This document shows, in pieces, positions 17,526 through 26,148 of a stretch of 64,000 bases of DNA. A program made the translations under genes and the position numbers. Each line of letters starts with the position of its first letter. Within the stretch, counting starts at the first letter, position 1. The stretch lies in NCBI RefSeq assembly GCF_015354405.1, contig NZ_JADKYP010000029.1:1-64000 (forward strand), written 5' to 3'. Below the pieces are notes generated by a model. It worked only from the letters and a program-made list of their open reading frames with translations, ran no database searches and had not been told where the DNA came from. The stretch comes from Nocardia sp. BSTN01 (GTDB lineage Bacteria > Actinomycetota > Actinomycetes > Mycobacteriales > Mycobacteriaceae).

Positions 17526-17551
17526 GAGAAGAACTATCTGTTTTACTTCTC
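17526..17551. promoter_or_regulatory. Candidate LysR binding site between divergent genes
   Basis: GAGAAG (17526-17531) and CTTCTC (17546-17551) form an inverted repeat with a 14-nt AT-rich centre (AACTATCTGTTTTA). It is the only clear dyad in the 71-nt gap between the LysR gene and the oxidase and overlaps their promoters. It fits the long-dyad form of LysR sites. Confidence 0.45.
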
Positions 17552-17577
17552 ATTCGCCCGGCGGCAGAGTTCAGGAC

Positions 17578-18942
17578 ATGACGAACTCGACCTTCCCCGC
17601 CGAACTGCCCACCGTCACCGGCCCGGTCTTCCGCCCGGGTGCGGACGGCTACGACGCCGAGGTCTCCGGTTTCCAGACCGCCTACACGCACCGGCCGGAT
17701 CTGGTCGTCGGCGCGGTCCACGCCGAGGATGTCCGCGCGGCCGTGGAATTCGCCGCCCGGCACGGGCTGCCCGTCGCGGTCCAGGCGACCGGGCACGGGC
17801 TCTCGGTGCCGGCCGCGGGCGGTGTGCTGATCAGCACGCGCCGGATGACCGGCGTGCGCGTCGATCCGGAAGCCCGCACCGCCTGGGTGGCCGCCGGTGT
17901 GCGGGCCGAGGCGCTGATCGCGGCGGCGGTCGCGCACGGTCTGGCGCCGTTGAACGGCTCCTCGCCCTCGGTCGGCGTGGTCGGCTATCACCTGGGTGGC
18001 GGGCTCGGCATTCTGGCGCGCACCTTCGGCTACGCCGCCGACCGCGTCCGCGCCCTGGAGCTCGTGACGGCCGACGGGCGATTGCGCCGCCTCACCCCCG
18101 GTGACGAATTGTTCGGTGCCGCACTGGGTTCCGGCGGCAACTTCGGAGTGGTCACCGGTATGGAACTGGAACTGTTTCCGATCACCGAGGTCTACGGCGG
18201 ACAACTCAGCTTCGACACCCTGCTGGTCGAACCCGCCCTCGAGGCATGGCGGCAGTGGACCGCCGAGGTCCCCGAGGAAATGACCTCGGCGATCACCATG
18301 ATGACGATGCCCGACGTCCCGGCGATTCCGGAACCGCTGCGCGGGCGCTACCTGGCCACCGTCAACATCGCCTTCACCGGGTCGGCCGCCGACGGTGAGC
18401 GGCTGGTCCGGCCGCTGCGTGAGGTGGGCGCCCGGCTCGCCGACGATCTGCGGACGATGCCCTACCGCGACACGCACGGCATCTACCGCGACCCGAGTTT
18501 CCCGCACGCCTATACCTCGACCAATGCCCTGCTGTCGGATCTGACCGCGGATGCGGCGTCGGCCTTCCTCGATGTCACCGGCCCGGAGGCGCCGGTCGCG
18601 GCGGTGGCCGGCTTCCGCCATCTCGGCGGTGCGCTGCGCCGCCCCGGTCCGGCGGGTATCGCGATGGATCACCGGGAGGCCGAATACAACGCGCGCATCA
18701 TCACGATGCCGAACTCGGACGGCCCCGATCCGCGGGGCTACCACGACCTGGTCGCGAAGACGTTGGCGCCGTGGACGATCGGCCACAACCTGAACTTCCT
18801 GTACGGCGCCGGGGAGTGGGCCGACGAGAACCAGACCCGCGCCGGATACGCCGCGCGGACATACGACCGACTGCGAGCGCTGAAGTCCGTATACGACCCG
18901 GCCAACCTGTTCCGTTTCAACCGCAACATCCGGCCCGCCTGA
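17578..18942 (+). CDS. FAD-binding oxidoreductase, berberine-bridge (BBE) type
   Basis: A protein of 454 aa of the PCMH-type FAD superfamily. The FAD domain has VVGAVHAEDVRAAVEFAARHGLPVAVQATGHG; this His is the usual site of 8-alpha-histidyl FAD linkage. LGGGLGILARTFGYAADRVRALELVTADG and GSGGNFGVVTGMELELFP follow. The C-terminal BBE segment is YDRLRALKSVYDPANLFRFNRNI. The second FAD-linking Cys is not evident (the loop reads SVGVVGYHLGGG), so single covalent attachment is likely. It probably oxidises a hydroxyl group of a small molecule. Divergent from the LysR gene that probably controls it. The ATG at 17578 gives a family-length protein. Confidence 0.88.
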   Translation: MTNSTFPAELPTVTGPVFRPGADGYDAEVSGFQTAYTHRPDLVVGAVHAEDVRAAVEFAARHGLPVAVQATGHGLSVPAAGGVLISTRRMTGVRVDPEARTAWVAAGVRAEALIAAAVAHGLAPLNGSSPSVGVVGYHLGGGLGILARTFGYAADRVRALELVTADGRLRRLTPGDELFGAALGSGGNFGVVTGMELELFPITEVYGGQLSFDTLLVEPALEAWRQWTAEVPEEMTSAITMMTMPDVPAIPEPLRGRYLATVNIAFTGSAADGERLVRPLREVGARLADDLRTMPYRDTHGIYRDPSFPHAYTSTNALLSDLTADAASAFLDVTGPEAPVAAVAGFRHLGGALRRPGPAGIAMDHREAEYNARIITMPNSDGPDPRGYHDLVAKTLAPWTIGHNLNFLYGAGEWADENQTRAGYAARTYDRLRALKSVYDPANLFRFNRNIRPA

Positions 18943-18963
18943 GCCGTTCCGTCGACCGGGCCC

Positions 18964-19015
18964 TTGTCGCCGGAAGTATCGTTGCGCTATCGTCGTGATA
19001 TCACTTCAATATTGG
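18964..19015 (+). promoter_or_regulatory. Promoter with 11-bp-phased TATC repeats before the SPFH/RHH pair
   Basis: TTGTCG (18964-18969) and TATCGT (18988-18993), 18 nt apart, form a plausible promoter. TATCGT at 18977, TATCGT at 18988, TATCAC at 18999 and TATTGG at 19010 recur at exactly 11-bp steps, one helical turn. GTGATATCAC (18995-19004) is a perfect palindrome inside the array. Phased half-sites over a promoter are typical of operators for ribbon-helix-helix repressors, and one is encoded in this operon. Confidence 0.5.
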
Positions 19016-19024
19016 GAGGATGTC

Positions 19025-19963
19025 ATGTCGCTGCGTCCGGCCTTCCGGCTGAACGGGTTCTTGATGTTGTTGGTGCTGCTGGTGGTCGGCACCGCCGGAC
19101 TGATCGGCGGGGTCGCCGCCTCCAGCGCCGCCGGCTCGGGCGGGGGTGCCGGCGCGGCGATCGGCGCGGTCGCGGGCTACGTGATCCTCGCGGTCGCGGT
19201 GATCCTGCTGACCGGGCTCACCACGGTCGGCCCGAACGAGGCCAAGGTGCTGCAGTTCTTCGGCCGCTACGTCGGCTCGGTCGCCGACGCCGGCTTCTTC
19301 TGGGCCCTGCCGCTGACCACCAAACGGCGAATCTCGTTGCGGGTCCGCAACTTCGAGACGCAGAAGTTGAAGGTCAACGATTTCGACGGTAATCCGGTGG
19401 AGATCGCGGCCGTGGTGGTCTACCGGGTCGTGGACAGCTTCAAATCCGCCTTCGCCGTCGACGACTACGAGGAGTACGTGCAGACCCAGTCCGAGGCCGC
19501 GGTCCGGCACCTGGCCACCGTGCATCCCTACGACGCCGCCCCTGATGTGGTGCCCGCGGCCGTGGCGGCGACGCCCGCTCTCGCCGCGGCCGACGACCCG
19601 GCTCCGACCAGCCTGCGCAACGGCGCCGAGGTCGCCGAGGAACTGACCACGGAACTGCGCGAGCGCACCGCGCTCGCCGGTATCGAGATTCTCGAAGCGC
19701 GCATCACGCACCTGGCCTACGCGCCGGAGATCGCCCAGTCGATGCTGGTCCGCCAGCAGGCCGCGCAGGTGGTGGCAGCGCGCAGCCGCATCGTCGAAGG
19801 TGCGGTCGGCATGGTGGGCATGGCGCTGCAGCGGCTCACCGAGGAGGGGATGGTCGACCTGGACGAGGAGCGGCGGGCCTCGATGGTGTCGAATCTGCTG
19901 GTGGTGCTGTGCGGCGATCGGTCCGCCCAGCCCGTCGTCAACACCGGAACGCTCTACTCCTGA
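19025..19963 (+). CDS. SPFH/band-7 domain membrane protein
   Basis: A protein of 312 aa. Two N-terminal hydrophobic segments (GFLMLLVLLVVGTAGLIGG and VAGYVILAVAVILL) flank a Gly/Ala-rich stretch. An SPFH domain follows from about residue 65, with GPNEAKVLQFFGRYVGSV, LRVRNFETQKLKVNDFDGNPVEIAAVVVYRVVD and the long helical EILEARITHLAYAPEIAQSML segment. SPFH proteins form membrane-bound rings or scaffolds. The ATG at 19025 has GGGAGGA upstream. The next gene, a ribbon-helix-helix protein, overlaps its stop by 1 nt. Confidence 0.88.
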   Translation: MSLRPAFRLNGFLMLLVLLVVGTAGLIGGVAASSAAGSGGGAGAAIGAVAGYVILAVAVILLTGLTTVGPNEAKVLQFFGRYVGSVADAGFFWALPLTTKRRISLRVRNFETQKLKVNDFDGNPVEIAAVVVYRVVDSFKSAFAVDDYEEYVQTQSEAAVRHLATVHPYDAAPDVVPAAVAATPALAAADDPAPTSLRNGAEVAEELTTELRERTALAGIEILEARITHLAYAPEIAQSMLVRQQAAQVVAARSRIVEGAVGMVGMALQRLTEEGMVDLDEERRASMVSNLLVVLCGDRSAQPVVNTGTLYS

Positions 19964-20142
19964 TGGCCAAGCGCGAGCCCAAGAAGGTGCTCGTCCGGCT
20001 CGATCCGGCCGTCCACGAGGCGATAGCCAAGTGGGCGGCCGACGACCTGCGCAGCATCAACGCTCAGATCGAGTACGCCCTGCGGATGGCGCTCGATCAG
20101 GTGGGGCGCTCCCCGCGGCGGTCCGGGGAGACCCCCGAATGA
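19963..20142 (+). CDS. Small Arc/ribbon-helix-helix DNA-binding protein
   Basis: A protein of 59 aa. MAKREPKKVLVRLDPAVHEAIAKWAADDLRSINAQIEYALRMAL reads as a beta strand (KKVLVRLD) followed by two helices, the Arc/MetJ fold, which binds DNA as a dimer through the paired strands. Its ATG overlaps the TGA of the SPFH gene, so expression is coupled. No toxin gene is adjacent. Co-occurrence with SPFH proteins suggests it is a dedicated repressor of this operon acting at the phased repeats upstream. Confidence 0.82.
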   Translation: MAKREPKKVLVRLDPAVHEAIAKWAADDLRSINAQIEYALRMALDQVGRSPRRSGETPE

Positions 20143-20251
20143 AAACAAACCTGACGCCCGTTTCGCCCGGTATTTATTACCAGGTGGTCACGCCTTGAAC
20201 ACAAAATGCCCCAGGAAGTGCGAAAAGGTCACGAATGGGTAGCTTGGTTGC

Positions 20252-21046
20252 GTGCCAATCGTGTTCGAAACCGGGGGACTGCAGCAGCTTGACCAGACCA
20301 CGTGGGGGAATCCGGCCACCCGTGACATCATCACGCTGAGCTATATCGATCTGGTACCGGACTTACCCGCCCCGCTGTCCGACATCGACACGTTGCGCCG
20401 CCGCCTCACCGAACTGCAGGCCGAGTTCGGCTGCCTGATCGAGGCACATGCCATCAGCGTGGACTCCCAGCCGGCCCTGCTGCGGCTGGAGAAGTTCCCG
20501 CTGGCCGATCAGGCGACCGGACTGGGCTTCACCGCCGGAATCGTCGTGCCCAAGGCCGGGTGCAGCGCGATCGTGAAGATCATGTGCCCCGAAACCGGCC
20601 GCTCCGGCGTCCGCGAGGCCGCGGTCGTTCCGAAGGTCGGCTTCGCGAACATGTTCCCGCCGCATCCGTACGCGCCCGAGGTCAAGGGCAAGCTGCCCTA
20701 CAACATCGCCGACGACGCGCGCTGGGATCCGCAGTTCCCGGACCATCCGCTGACCCGCGCGCGGCGCTGGATCACTCACGTCAGCCGGACCGCGCGCATC
20801 GATCCGCGGTTCGCGGCGCTGCCGCCGTTCCCGGGCCCCGGCGGTGCGGAGGCGTCGACCGGTAAGCCGGCGCCCACGAGTAAGGCGGAGCCCGCCGCGG
20901 CGCCCACCACGCCGGTGGCCAAGCCGGATCCGGGCAAGACCACGCCCATTCCCGCGCAGATCTCGGTGTCCGACGGCAAGGCGACGGTGGCGCCGCCGCC
21001 GCTGCCGCGAGCCGCGCGGGCTAATGCCGCGGCGGCTTCTCGGTAA
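20252..21046 (+). CDS. Conserved hypothetical protein with Pro/Ala-rich tail
   Basis: A protein of 264 aa. Residues 1-190 look globular, with a clear hydrophobic pattern (RDIITLSYIDLVPDLPAPLSD, QPALLRLEKFPLADQATGLGFTAGIVVPK). The rest is a Pro/Ala/Lys-rich disordered tail. There is no signal peptide or membrane helix, and I do not recognise a family. The GTG at 20252 follows TAGCTT (20240-20245) by 6 nt, implying a leaderless mRNA. Its last 26 nt overlap the convergent methyltransferase gene. Confidence 0.7.
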   Translation: MPIVFETGGLQQLDQTTWGNPATRDIITLSYIDLVPDLPAPLSDIDTLRRRLTELQAEFGCLIEAHAISVDSQPALLRLEKFPLADQATGLGFTAGIVVPKAGCSAIVKIMCPETGRSGVREAAVVPKVGFANMFPPHPYAPEVKGKLPYNIADDARWDPQFPDHPLTRARRWITHVSRTARIDPRFAALPPFPGPGGAEASTGKPAPTSKAEPAAAPTTPVAKPDPGKTTPIPAQISVSDGKATVAPPPLPRAARANAAAASR

Positions 21047-21902
21047 CGAAAATAGCTGTGCCGGGGAAGATCTCACCGCGCAACGGGCTCCACTGACCCC
21101 ATTCGCGCTCGAGCCACTCCGGCCATTCGGGTTCGACGATGTCGAGCAGGATCAGGCCCGCGCCGACGATGTCGCGGACCCGATCACCGATCGTGCGGTG
21201 ATGTTCGACGTAGATCGGTTCGTCGTCGGCGTCGACCTCGACGTACGGCGTCCGGTCGAAATAGGGGATCGTGGCGCGCAGACCGTCCGGACCCGGATCG
21301 TCGGGGAAGATCCACCGCATCGGGTGATTCACCGAGAACACCCAGCGCCCGCCCGGCCGCAGCACCCGGGCCACCTCCCGCATCACCTGGGCGGCATCGG
21401 CGACGAACGGGATCGCGCCGAATGCCGAACAGGCCAGATCGAACGATTCGTCCGCGAACGGCAGCGCCTCGGCCCCGGCCTGCACCAGCGGCACTCGCGG
21501 TCCGCCGCGCGCCATGGCTTCGAGTCCGCGGTCGAGCATCGCCCGCGACAGATCCAGTCCGACCGGATGCGCACCCCGGCCGGCGAGCCAGCGCGAACAC
21601 GGCGCCGATCCGCAGCCGATCTCGAGCACCCGCCGCCCGGTGACCTCGCCCAGCAGATGCCAGTCGCCCTCGTGCAGGCCTTCCGGGCACCAGACGAATT
21701 CTCCGGCCTCGGAGTCGACGCCCAGGAAATCGGCGTGGGTCTCGTGGTACTGCGCGGCGTCGGCGTCCCACCAGCGCCGGTTGGCGCGCTCGCTGGCGGC
21801 CGAGCCGACGAGCGTGCGGGTCACCCGCGCGGTGCCGAGCAGGGCGTTGGCCTCGGCGTGGCGAGCGTCGTCGAGGAGGGCCGGATGCGGGTCGTCGGAC
21901 AT
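21021..21902 (-). CDS. Class I SAM-dependent methyltransferase
   Basis: A protein of 293 aa. An N-terminal ~75 residues (with RRWWDADAAQYHETHADFLG) precede the SAM domain: VLEIGCGSAPCSRWLAGRG, VGLDLSRAMLDRGLE, the acidic DESFDLACSAFGAIPFV and VLRPGGRWVFSVNHPMRW. The C-terminal part has the long insert often seen in SmtA-like enzymes. Substrate is unknown. The ATG at 21902 follows TACGCT (minus strand, 21910-21915) by 7 nt, so it is probably leaderless. The convergent gene overlaps its 3' end by 26 bp. Confidence 0.87.
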   Translation of the reverse strand: MSDDPHPALLDDARHAEANALLGTARVTRTLVGSAASERANRRWWDADAAQYHETHADFLGVDSEAGEFVWCPEGLHEGDWHLLGEVTGRRVLEIGCGSAPCSRWLAGRGAHPVGLDLSRAMLDRGLEAMARGGPRVPLVQAGAEALPFADESFDLACSAFGAIPFVADAAQVMREVARVLRPGGRWVFSVNHPMRWIFPDDPGPDGLRATIPYFDRTPYVEVDADDEPIYVEHHRTIGDRVRDIVGAGLILLDIVEPEWPEWLEREWGQWSPLRGEIFPGTAIFVTEKPPRH

Positions 21903-22201
21903 GGTTCGCAGCGTATGGCACGCCCGGGCGTGGCCCTCGCGGACGCCGTCGGGAGGGGCACGCCGGGGTGCGCGCGAGCGGGGTGATCGCGTCCCGGCCG
22001 TGACGGGTACCACACTGTGCGGGAACGGTGTTCGATGCGGACGTATGATCATGATGCGGGCGGGGACCCGTGTTTGCTTGGCGTAACTCACGTCGCGTAC
22101 GCTGTTTCCCGCGAGTGTCTTCGGCATTTGCGTAGCCGCTGTCGGTACTGTAGCGCTCGGTACCGGGCGCAGGGGTTACGGATTTCGGAAGTCGCCCGCG
22201 G

Positions 22202-22317
22202 GCTGTGATTTCGCAGCCGGTGCTGTGAGTTTCTGCAGTGAGTACAGCGTTGTGCTGTGTCGCAGCGATGTGCTGTGCATGGCCGTCAACGTAGTTCCAC
22301 CGCTGTGACTTCACAGC
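22202..22317 (+). promoter_or_regulatory. Repeated GCTGTGA hairpin motifs in the rpsA leader
   Basis: The 430-bp gap before rpsA contains a cluster of related motifs. GCTGTGATTTCGCAGC is at 22202-22217, GCTGTGAG with CTGCAG at 22222-22238, GCTGTGTCGCAGC at 22254-22266, GCTGTGC at 22272-22278, and GCTGTGACTTCACAGC at 22302-22317. The first and last form perfect 7-bp stems with 2-nt loops. Strand repetition just upstream of the start suggests RNA-level control, perhaps by S1 itself. The rest of the gap (21916-22200) shows nothing clear. Confidence 0.45.
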
Positions 22318-22333
22318 AAAACCGAGAGTTCCA

Positions 22334-23845
22334 ATGTCCACTACCGACCACAATCCGTCCGGAGCAACCCAACATATGCCCACCACCGTCACCTCGCCGC
22401 AGGTAGCCGTCAACGACATCGGCTCCGCCGAGGACTTCCTCGCCGCCATCGACAAGACGATCAAGTACTTCAACGACGGAGATATCGTCGAAGGCACGAT
22501 CGTCAAGGTCGACCGCGACGAGGTTCTGCTCGACATCGGTTACAAGACCGAAGGCGTCATCCCTTCCCGCGAACTGTCCATCAAACACGATGTCGACCCG
22601 GCCGAGGTCGTTTCCGTGGGCGATGAGGTCGAGGCCCTTGTTCTCACCAAGGAGGACAAGGAAGGCCGCCTGATCCTGTCGAAGAAGCGGGCTCAGTACG
22701 AGCGGGCGTGGGGCACCATCGAGGAGCTCAAGGAGAAGGACGAGGCCGTCAAGGGCACCGTCATCGAGGTCGTCAAGGGTGGTCTGATCCTGGACATCGG
22801 CCTGCGTGGCTTCCTCCCGGCGTCCCTGGTCGAAATGCGCCGCGTCCGCGATCTGCAGCCGTACGTCGGCAAGGAGATCGAGGCCAAGATCATCGAGCTG
22901 GACAAGAACCGCAACAACGTGGTTCTGTCCCGCCGCGCCTGGCTGGAGCAGACCCAGTCCGAGGTCCGCAGCGAATTCCTGCACCAGCTGCAGAAGGGCC
23001 AGGTCCGCAAGGGCGTCGTGTCCTCGATCGTCAACTTCGGCGCGTTCGTCGATCTCGGCGGCGTCGACGGTCTGGTGCACGTCTCCGAGCTGTCCTGGAA
23101 GCACATCGACCACCCGTCCGAGGTCGTCGAGGTCGGCATGGAGGTCACCGTCGAGGTTCTCGACGTCGACCTGGACCGCGAGCGGGTTTCGCTGTCGCTC
23201 AAGGCCACCCAGGAAGACCCGTGGCGTCAGTTCGCCCGCACCCACGCCATCGGCCAGATCGTGCCCGGCAAGGTCACCAAGCTGGTTCCGTTCGGTGCGT
23301 TCGTGCGCGTCGAAGAGGGCATCGAGGGCCTGGTGCACATCTCCGAGCTGGCCGAGCGCCACGTCGAGGTGCCGGACCAGGTTGTCGCCGTGGGCGACGA
23401 CGCGATGGTCAAGGTCATCGACATCGACCTGGAGCGTCGCCGGATCTCGCTGTCGCTGAAGCAGGCGAACGAGGACTACCACGCCGAGTTCGACCCGTCG
23501 AAGTACGGCATGGCCGACAGCTACGACGAGCAGGGCAACTACATCTTCCCCGAGGGCTTCGACCCCGAGACCAACGAATGGCTCGAGGGCTTCGACAAGC
23601 AGCGGGAAGAGTGGGAAGGCCGCTACGCCGAGGCCGAGCGTCGCCACAAGATGCACACCGCTCAGATGGAGAAGATGGCGGCCGACGCCGCCGCCGAGGC
23701 CGCCAACGGCGGTGCCTCCGGTAACTACTCCTCCGAGAGCGGCGCGCAGAGCTCGTCCTCCAGCTCCTCCGAGCCGGCCGGCGGTTCGCTGGCCAGTGAC
23801 GCGCAGCTCGCCGCGCTGCGTGAGAAGCTGTCCGGCAACGCGTAA
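22334..23845 (+). CDS. rpsA: 30S ribosomal protein S1
   Basis: A 503-aa protein with four S1 RNA-binding repeats at about residues 48-120, 137-205, 222-295 and 307-378. Their signatures are GTIVKVDRDEVLLDIGYKTEGVIP, GTVIEVVKGGLILDIG, GVVSSIVNFGAFVDLGGVDGLVH and GKVTKLVPFGAFVRVEEGIEGLVH. A low-complexity Ser/Ala tail ends in LASDAQLAALREKLSGNA, as in mycobacterial RpsA. ATG 22334 adds 14 residues over the mycobacterial start; ATG 22376 (MPTTVTSPQ) matches mycobacteria better and cannot be excluded, since neither has a strong ribosome site. Codon use is highly biased, as expected for a ribosomal protein. Confidence 0.96.
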   Translation: MSTTDHNPSGATQHMPTTVTSPQVAVNDIGSAEDFLAAIDKTIKYFNDGDIVEGTIVKVDRDEVLLDIGYKTEGVIPSRELSIKHDVDPAEVVSVGDEVEALVLTKEDKEGRLILSKKRAQYERAWGTIEELKEKDEAVKGTVIEVVKGGLILDIGLRGFLPASLVEMRRVRDLQPYVGKEIEAKIIELDKNRNNVVLSRRAWLEQTQSEVRSEFLHQLQKGQVRKGVVSSIVNFGAFVDLGGVDGLVHVSELSWKHIDHPSEVVEVGMEVTVEVLDVDLDRERVSLSLKATQEDPWRQFARTHAIGQIVPGKVTKLVPFGAFVRVEEGIEGLVHISELAERHVEVPDQVVAVGDDAMVKVIDIDLERRRISLSLKQANEDYHAEFDPSKYGMADSYDEQGNYIFPEGFDPETNEWLEGFDKQREEWEGRYAEAERRHKMHTAQMEKMAADAAAEAANGGASGNYSSESGAQSSSSSSSEPAGGSLASDAQLAALREKLSGNA

Positions 23846-23860
23846 TTCGCTGAGCTGAAA

Positions 23861-23893
23861 CGAAGGCCCCGGTCCGATGGACCGGGGCCTTCG
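23861..23893. terminator. Intrinsic terminator of rpsA
   Basis: A perfect 15-bp inverted repeat (23861-23875 with 23879-23893, arm CGAAGGCCCCGGTCC) with a 3-nt loop lies 15 nt after the rpsA stop. Confidence 0.85.
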
Positions 23894-24066
23894 CCCATGT
23901 CCGGGCCGCCCATTCAGCCCCTCGTCACCGCGTCGATACCGCCGGTCCATTATTCTCGGCGAGGATCTGCCACTGTCCTCTGTCAGTCGGCACGGTTTTG
24001 CCGGCTGACGCGGTCTTGTCATCCGGCACTGTTGTTTTCACCGACGCGGAAGGTCTCGGCACCGGA

Positions 24067-25596
24067 ATGGGTCTGTTCGACGGCATCAAGAGGCGTGATT
24101 TTCTGGCGAAGGCCATGGCGGCCGGTGGGGTCGGGGCGCTGGCCGCCTGGGCGAACCCGATCATCGAACGTGCACACGCGGCCGACCCGGCGGGGATGGG
24201 CGGGCTCGGCGATATCGAGCATTTCGTCCTGCTGATGCAGGAGAACCGCTCGTTCGACCACTACTTCGGAACCCTTTCCGGCGTAAGGGGTTTCGACGAC
24301 GCCTCGCCGGCGTGGAAGCAGTACGGTTACGCTCCCGGCGTCGGGCCGACCGCCGACGGGTTCATCGTCCCGTTCCGGCTCGACACCACCCGCGGCGCGA
24401 CCCTCGATGGCGAATGCGTCAACGATCCCGATCATTCCTGGGGCGGTATGCACGAGGCGTGGAACGGGGGCCGCAACGACCGCTGGATGCCGATGTCGGT
24501 GGCCGGCGTCGGCGCTGCCAACGGTCCGGCGGCCATGGGGTATTACACCCGCGCCGATATCCCGATTCACCATGAGCTGGCCGATGCGTTCACCCTCTGC
24601 GACCACTACTATTGCTCGGTCCTCGGCCCGACCGACCCGAACCGGCTGTACTGGATCTCCGCCACCATCGACCCCGACGGTCTGGCCGGCGGCCCGCTGG
24701 TGGACACGCCGACGCTGATCCCGCAGAACGCCTACAGCTGGCGCACCTACCCGGAGAACCTGTCCGAGGCCGGCGTCGACTGGAAGATCTACAACAACCG
24801 CGACCTCGGCCCGATCTCGTCGGTGATCCTCGACGGCATGATGGGCTGCTTCACACAGGCCGCGGATCCGAATTCCGAGCTGGCCAGGCGCGGCAAGGCT
24901 CCGGTCTATCCGCAGGATTTCGCGGCGGACGTGGCCGCCGACCGGCTGCCCTCGGTGTCGTGGGTGATTCCGCCGCTGTTCAACTGCGAACATCCGGCGC
25001 TGCCACCGGCATTGGGCGCGGTGGGCATCATGCAGGTGCTCGACATCCTCACCTCCAATCCGAAGGTGTGGGAGAAGACCGCGCTCATCGTGAGCTACGA
25101 CGAGAACGGTGGATTCTTCGATCACGTGACCCCGCCGACCCCGCCGCCCGGCACGCCGGGGGAGTACCTCACCGTGGACCTCGGCCGGGTACCCGCTGCC
25201 AAGGGGGTCGCGGGCCCGATCGGATTGGGTTACCGCGTCCCGTGTTTGGTCATCTCGCCGTATTCCCGCGGCGGCCTGGTCGCCTCGCAGACCTTCGACC
25301 ACACCTCGCAATTGCGTTTGCTGGAACGTCGTTTCGGTGTGGACGTGCCGAATGTGACCGCCTGGCGGCGCAGCGTCACCGGTGATATGACCTCGGCCTT
25401 CGATTTCGGTTCGGCACCCGATTCCGTGCTGCCGCGAATTACCGATCCGAAACCGAAATCGGATGCCGCTCTGGCGCAATGTGGTCCGAATATCGCGCTC
25501 GGCACCAACGATAAGGGAATTCCCTATCCGGTGCCACCGAATGCGATGCCGAGCCAGGAACCGGGCTCACGCCGAAGCCCGAGCGGTCTGGTGTGA
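24067..25596 (+). CDS. Tat-exported phospholipase C (alkaline phosphatase superfamily)
   Basis: A protein of 509 aa. A Tat signal comes first: [21 protein letters not shown] with cleavage probably after ERAHA. The mature enzyme has the bacterial phosphoesterase-family features [49 protein letters not shown] and [18 protein letters not shown]. Mycobacterial PlcA-D have the same layout and length. It would hydrolyse phosphatidylcholine-like lipids outside the membrane. ATG 24067 places the Tat motif at the N-terminus; longer starts bury it, and the ribosome site is weak in either case. Confidence 0.9.
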   Translation: MGLFDGIKRRDFLAKAMAAGGVGALAAWANPIIERAHAADPAGMGGLGDIEHFVLLMQENRSFDHYFGTLSGVRGFDDASPAWKQYGYAPGVGPTADGFIVPFRLDTTRGATLDGECVNDPDHSWGGMHEAWNGGRNDRWMPMSVAGVGAANGPAAMGYYTRADIPIHHELADAFTLCDHYYCSVLGPTDPNRLYWISATIDPDGLAGGPLVDTPTLIPQNAYSWRTYPENLSEAGVDWKIYNNRDLGPISSVILDGMMGCFTQAADPNSELARRGKAPVYPQDFAADVAADRLPSVSWVIPPLFNCEHPALPPALGAVGIMQVLDILTSNPKVWEKTALIVSYDENGGFFDHVTPPTPPPGTPGEYLTVDLGRVPAAKGVAGPIGLGYRVPCLVISPYSRGGLVASQTFDHTSQLRLLERRFGVDVPNVTAWRRSVTGDMTSAFDFGSAPDSVLPRITDPKPKSDAALAQCGPNIALGTNDKGIPYPVPPNAMPSQEPGSRRSPSGLV

Positions 25597-25604
25597 AATA
25601 CCCA

Positions 25605-25632
25605 GCGGCCCGCCGAGTCCCCGGTGGGCCGC
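25605..25632 (+). terminator. Candidate terminator after the phospholipase gene
   Basis: GCGGCCC (25605-25611) pairs with GGGCCGC (25626-25632) across a 14-nt loop that can itself pair, 8 nt after the stop. There is no T-run. Confidence 0.5.
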
Positions 25633-25651
25633 CGAACGTTCGACGTACTGG

Positions 25652-25858
25652 TCAGCTCGCCGTGGCGGGAATCCACCGCGTGACGCCGCCCCGGCTGCGC
25701 ATGGCCGCGAAGCTGTGCCGGGCCGGGCTGAGTAGGGCGGTCAACCACGAACGGCGATGTTCGGCCAGTGCTGCCGCAACGGCGGGTATCCGAATGCAGT
25801 GCACGGTGCCTGCCAAACCCAGCCGGTGGCGACCCGACTGGATGTGTGTGGTGCCCAA
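25652..25858 (-). CDS. Possible small protein (uncertain)
   Basis: A 68-aa frame on the minus strand starts at TTG with AAGGA 6 nt upstream and has about 80% G/C at third codon positions, a little below neighbouring genes. The product is basic, with one weak hydrophobic helix (IRIPAVAAALA) and no recognised domain. It lies in the 552-bp gap between the phospholipase gene and coaE. It may be chance; the competing plus-strand frame looks less coding-like. Confidence 0.25.
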   Translation of the reverse strand: MGTTHIQSGRHRLGLAGTVHCIRIPAVAAALAEHRRSWLTALLSPARHSFAAMRSRGGVTRWIPATAS

Positions 25859-26148
25859 TGATCGTCCTTCGCTAGCTCGGATGGCCTGGATCGCCCGGGG
25901 CGAAACAGTAGCGGAACAAAAGTGGGGGGTTGCGGATTTTGCGTGACTTCGGACCCGGCGTGTCGGAAAGTTGCCGACTCCAGGTCGGTATCGGGCGGAA
26001 AAAGTTGCGAATTGATATCACCGGCGTCACGGAATGGGTAATACCGCGTGGAGGAGGTGAAAAAGAAACACGCGATGGGTAATCGACCCGATCGGCCCGC
26101 GGCCGGGGTGCGGGCGCGGACGCCGGCTGTGGATGCGAGACTGGGGAA
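25859..26148. other. Intergenic stretch upstream of coaE
   Basis: No gene is supported here. The stretch is lower in GC than its surroundings and holds a direct repeat ATGGGTAAT (26034-26042 and 26085-26093) around a purine-rich GGAGGAGGTGAAAAAG segment. GAGACT, 6 nt before the coaE ATG, resembles a -10 box with a non-consensus first base. Confidence 0.4.

Noticed and set aside
19963-20142. Antitoxin of a toxin-antitoxin pair
   Set aside because: The protein has the fold of an RHH antitoxin, but no toxin gene is adjacent; its partner is the SPFH gene.
22302-22317. CRP-type site upstream of rpsA
   Set aside because: The halves TGTGA and TCACA are present but separated by 2 bp, not the 6 bp of CRP sites, and related copies nearby suggest a different element.
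23998-24066. Upstream start for the phospholipase
   Set aside because: It would put 23 residues before the Tat twin-Arg motif, which should be near the N-terminus.
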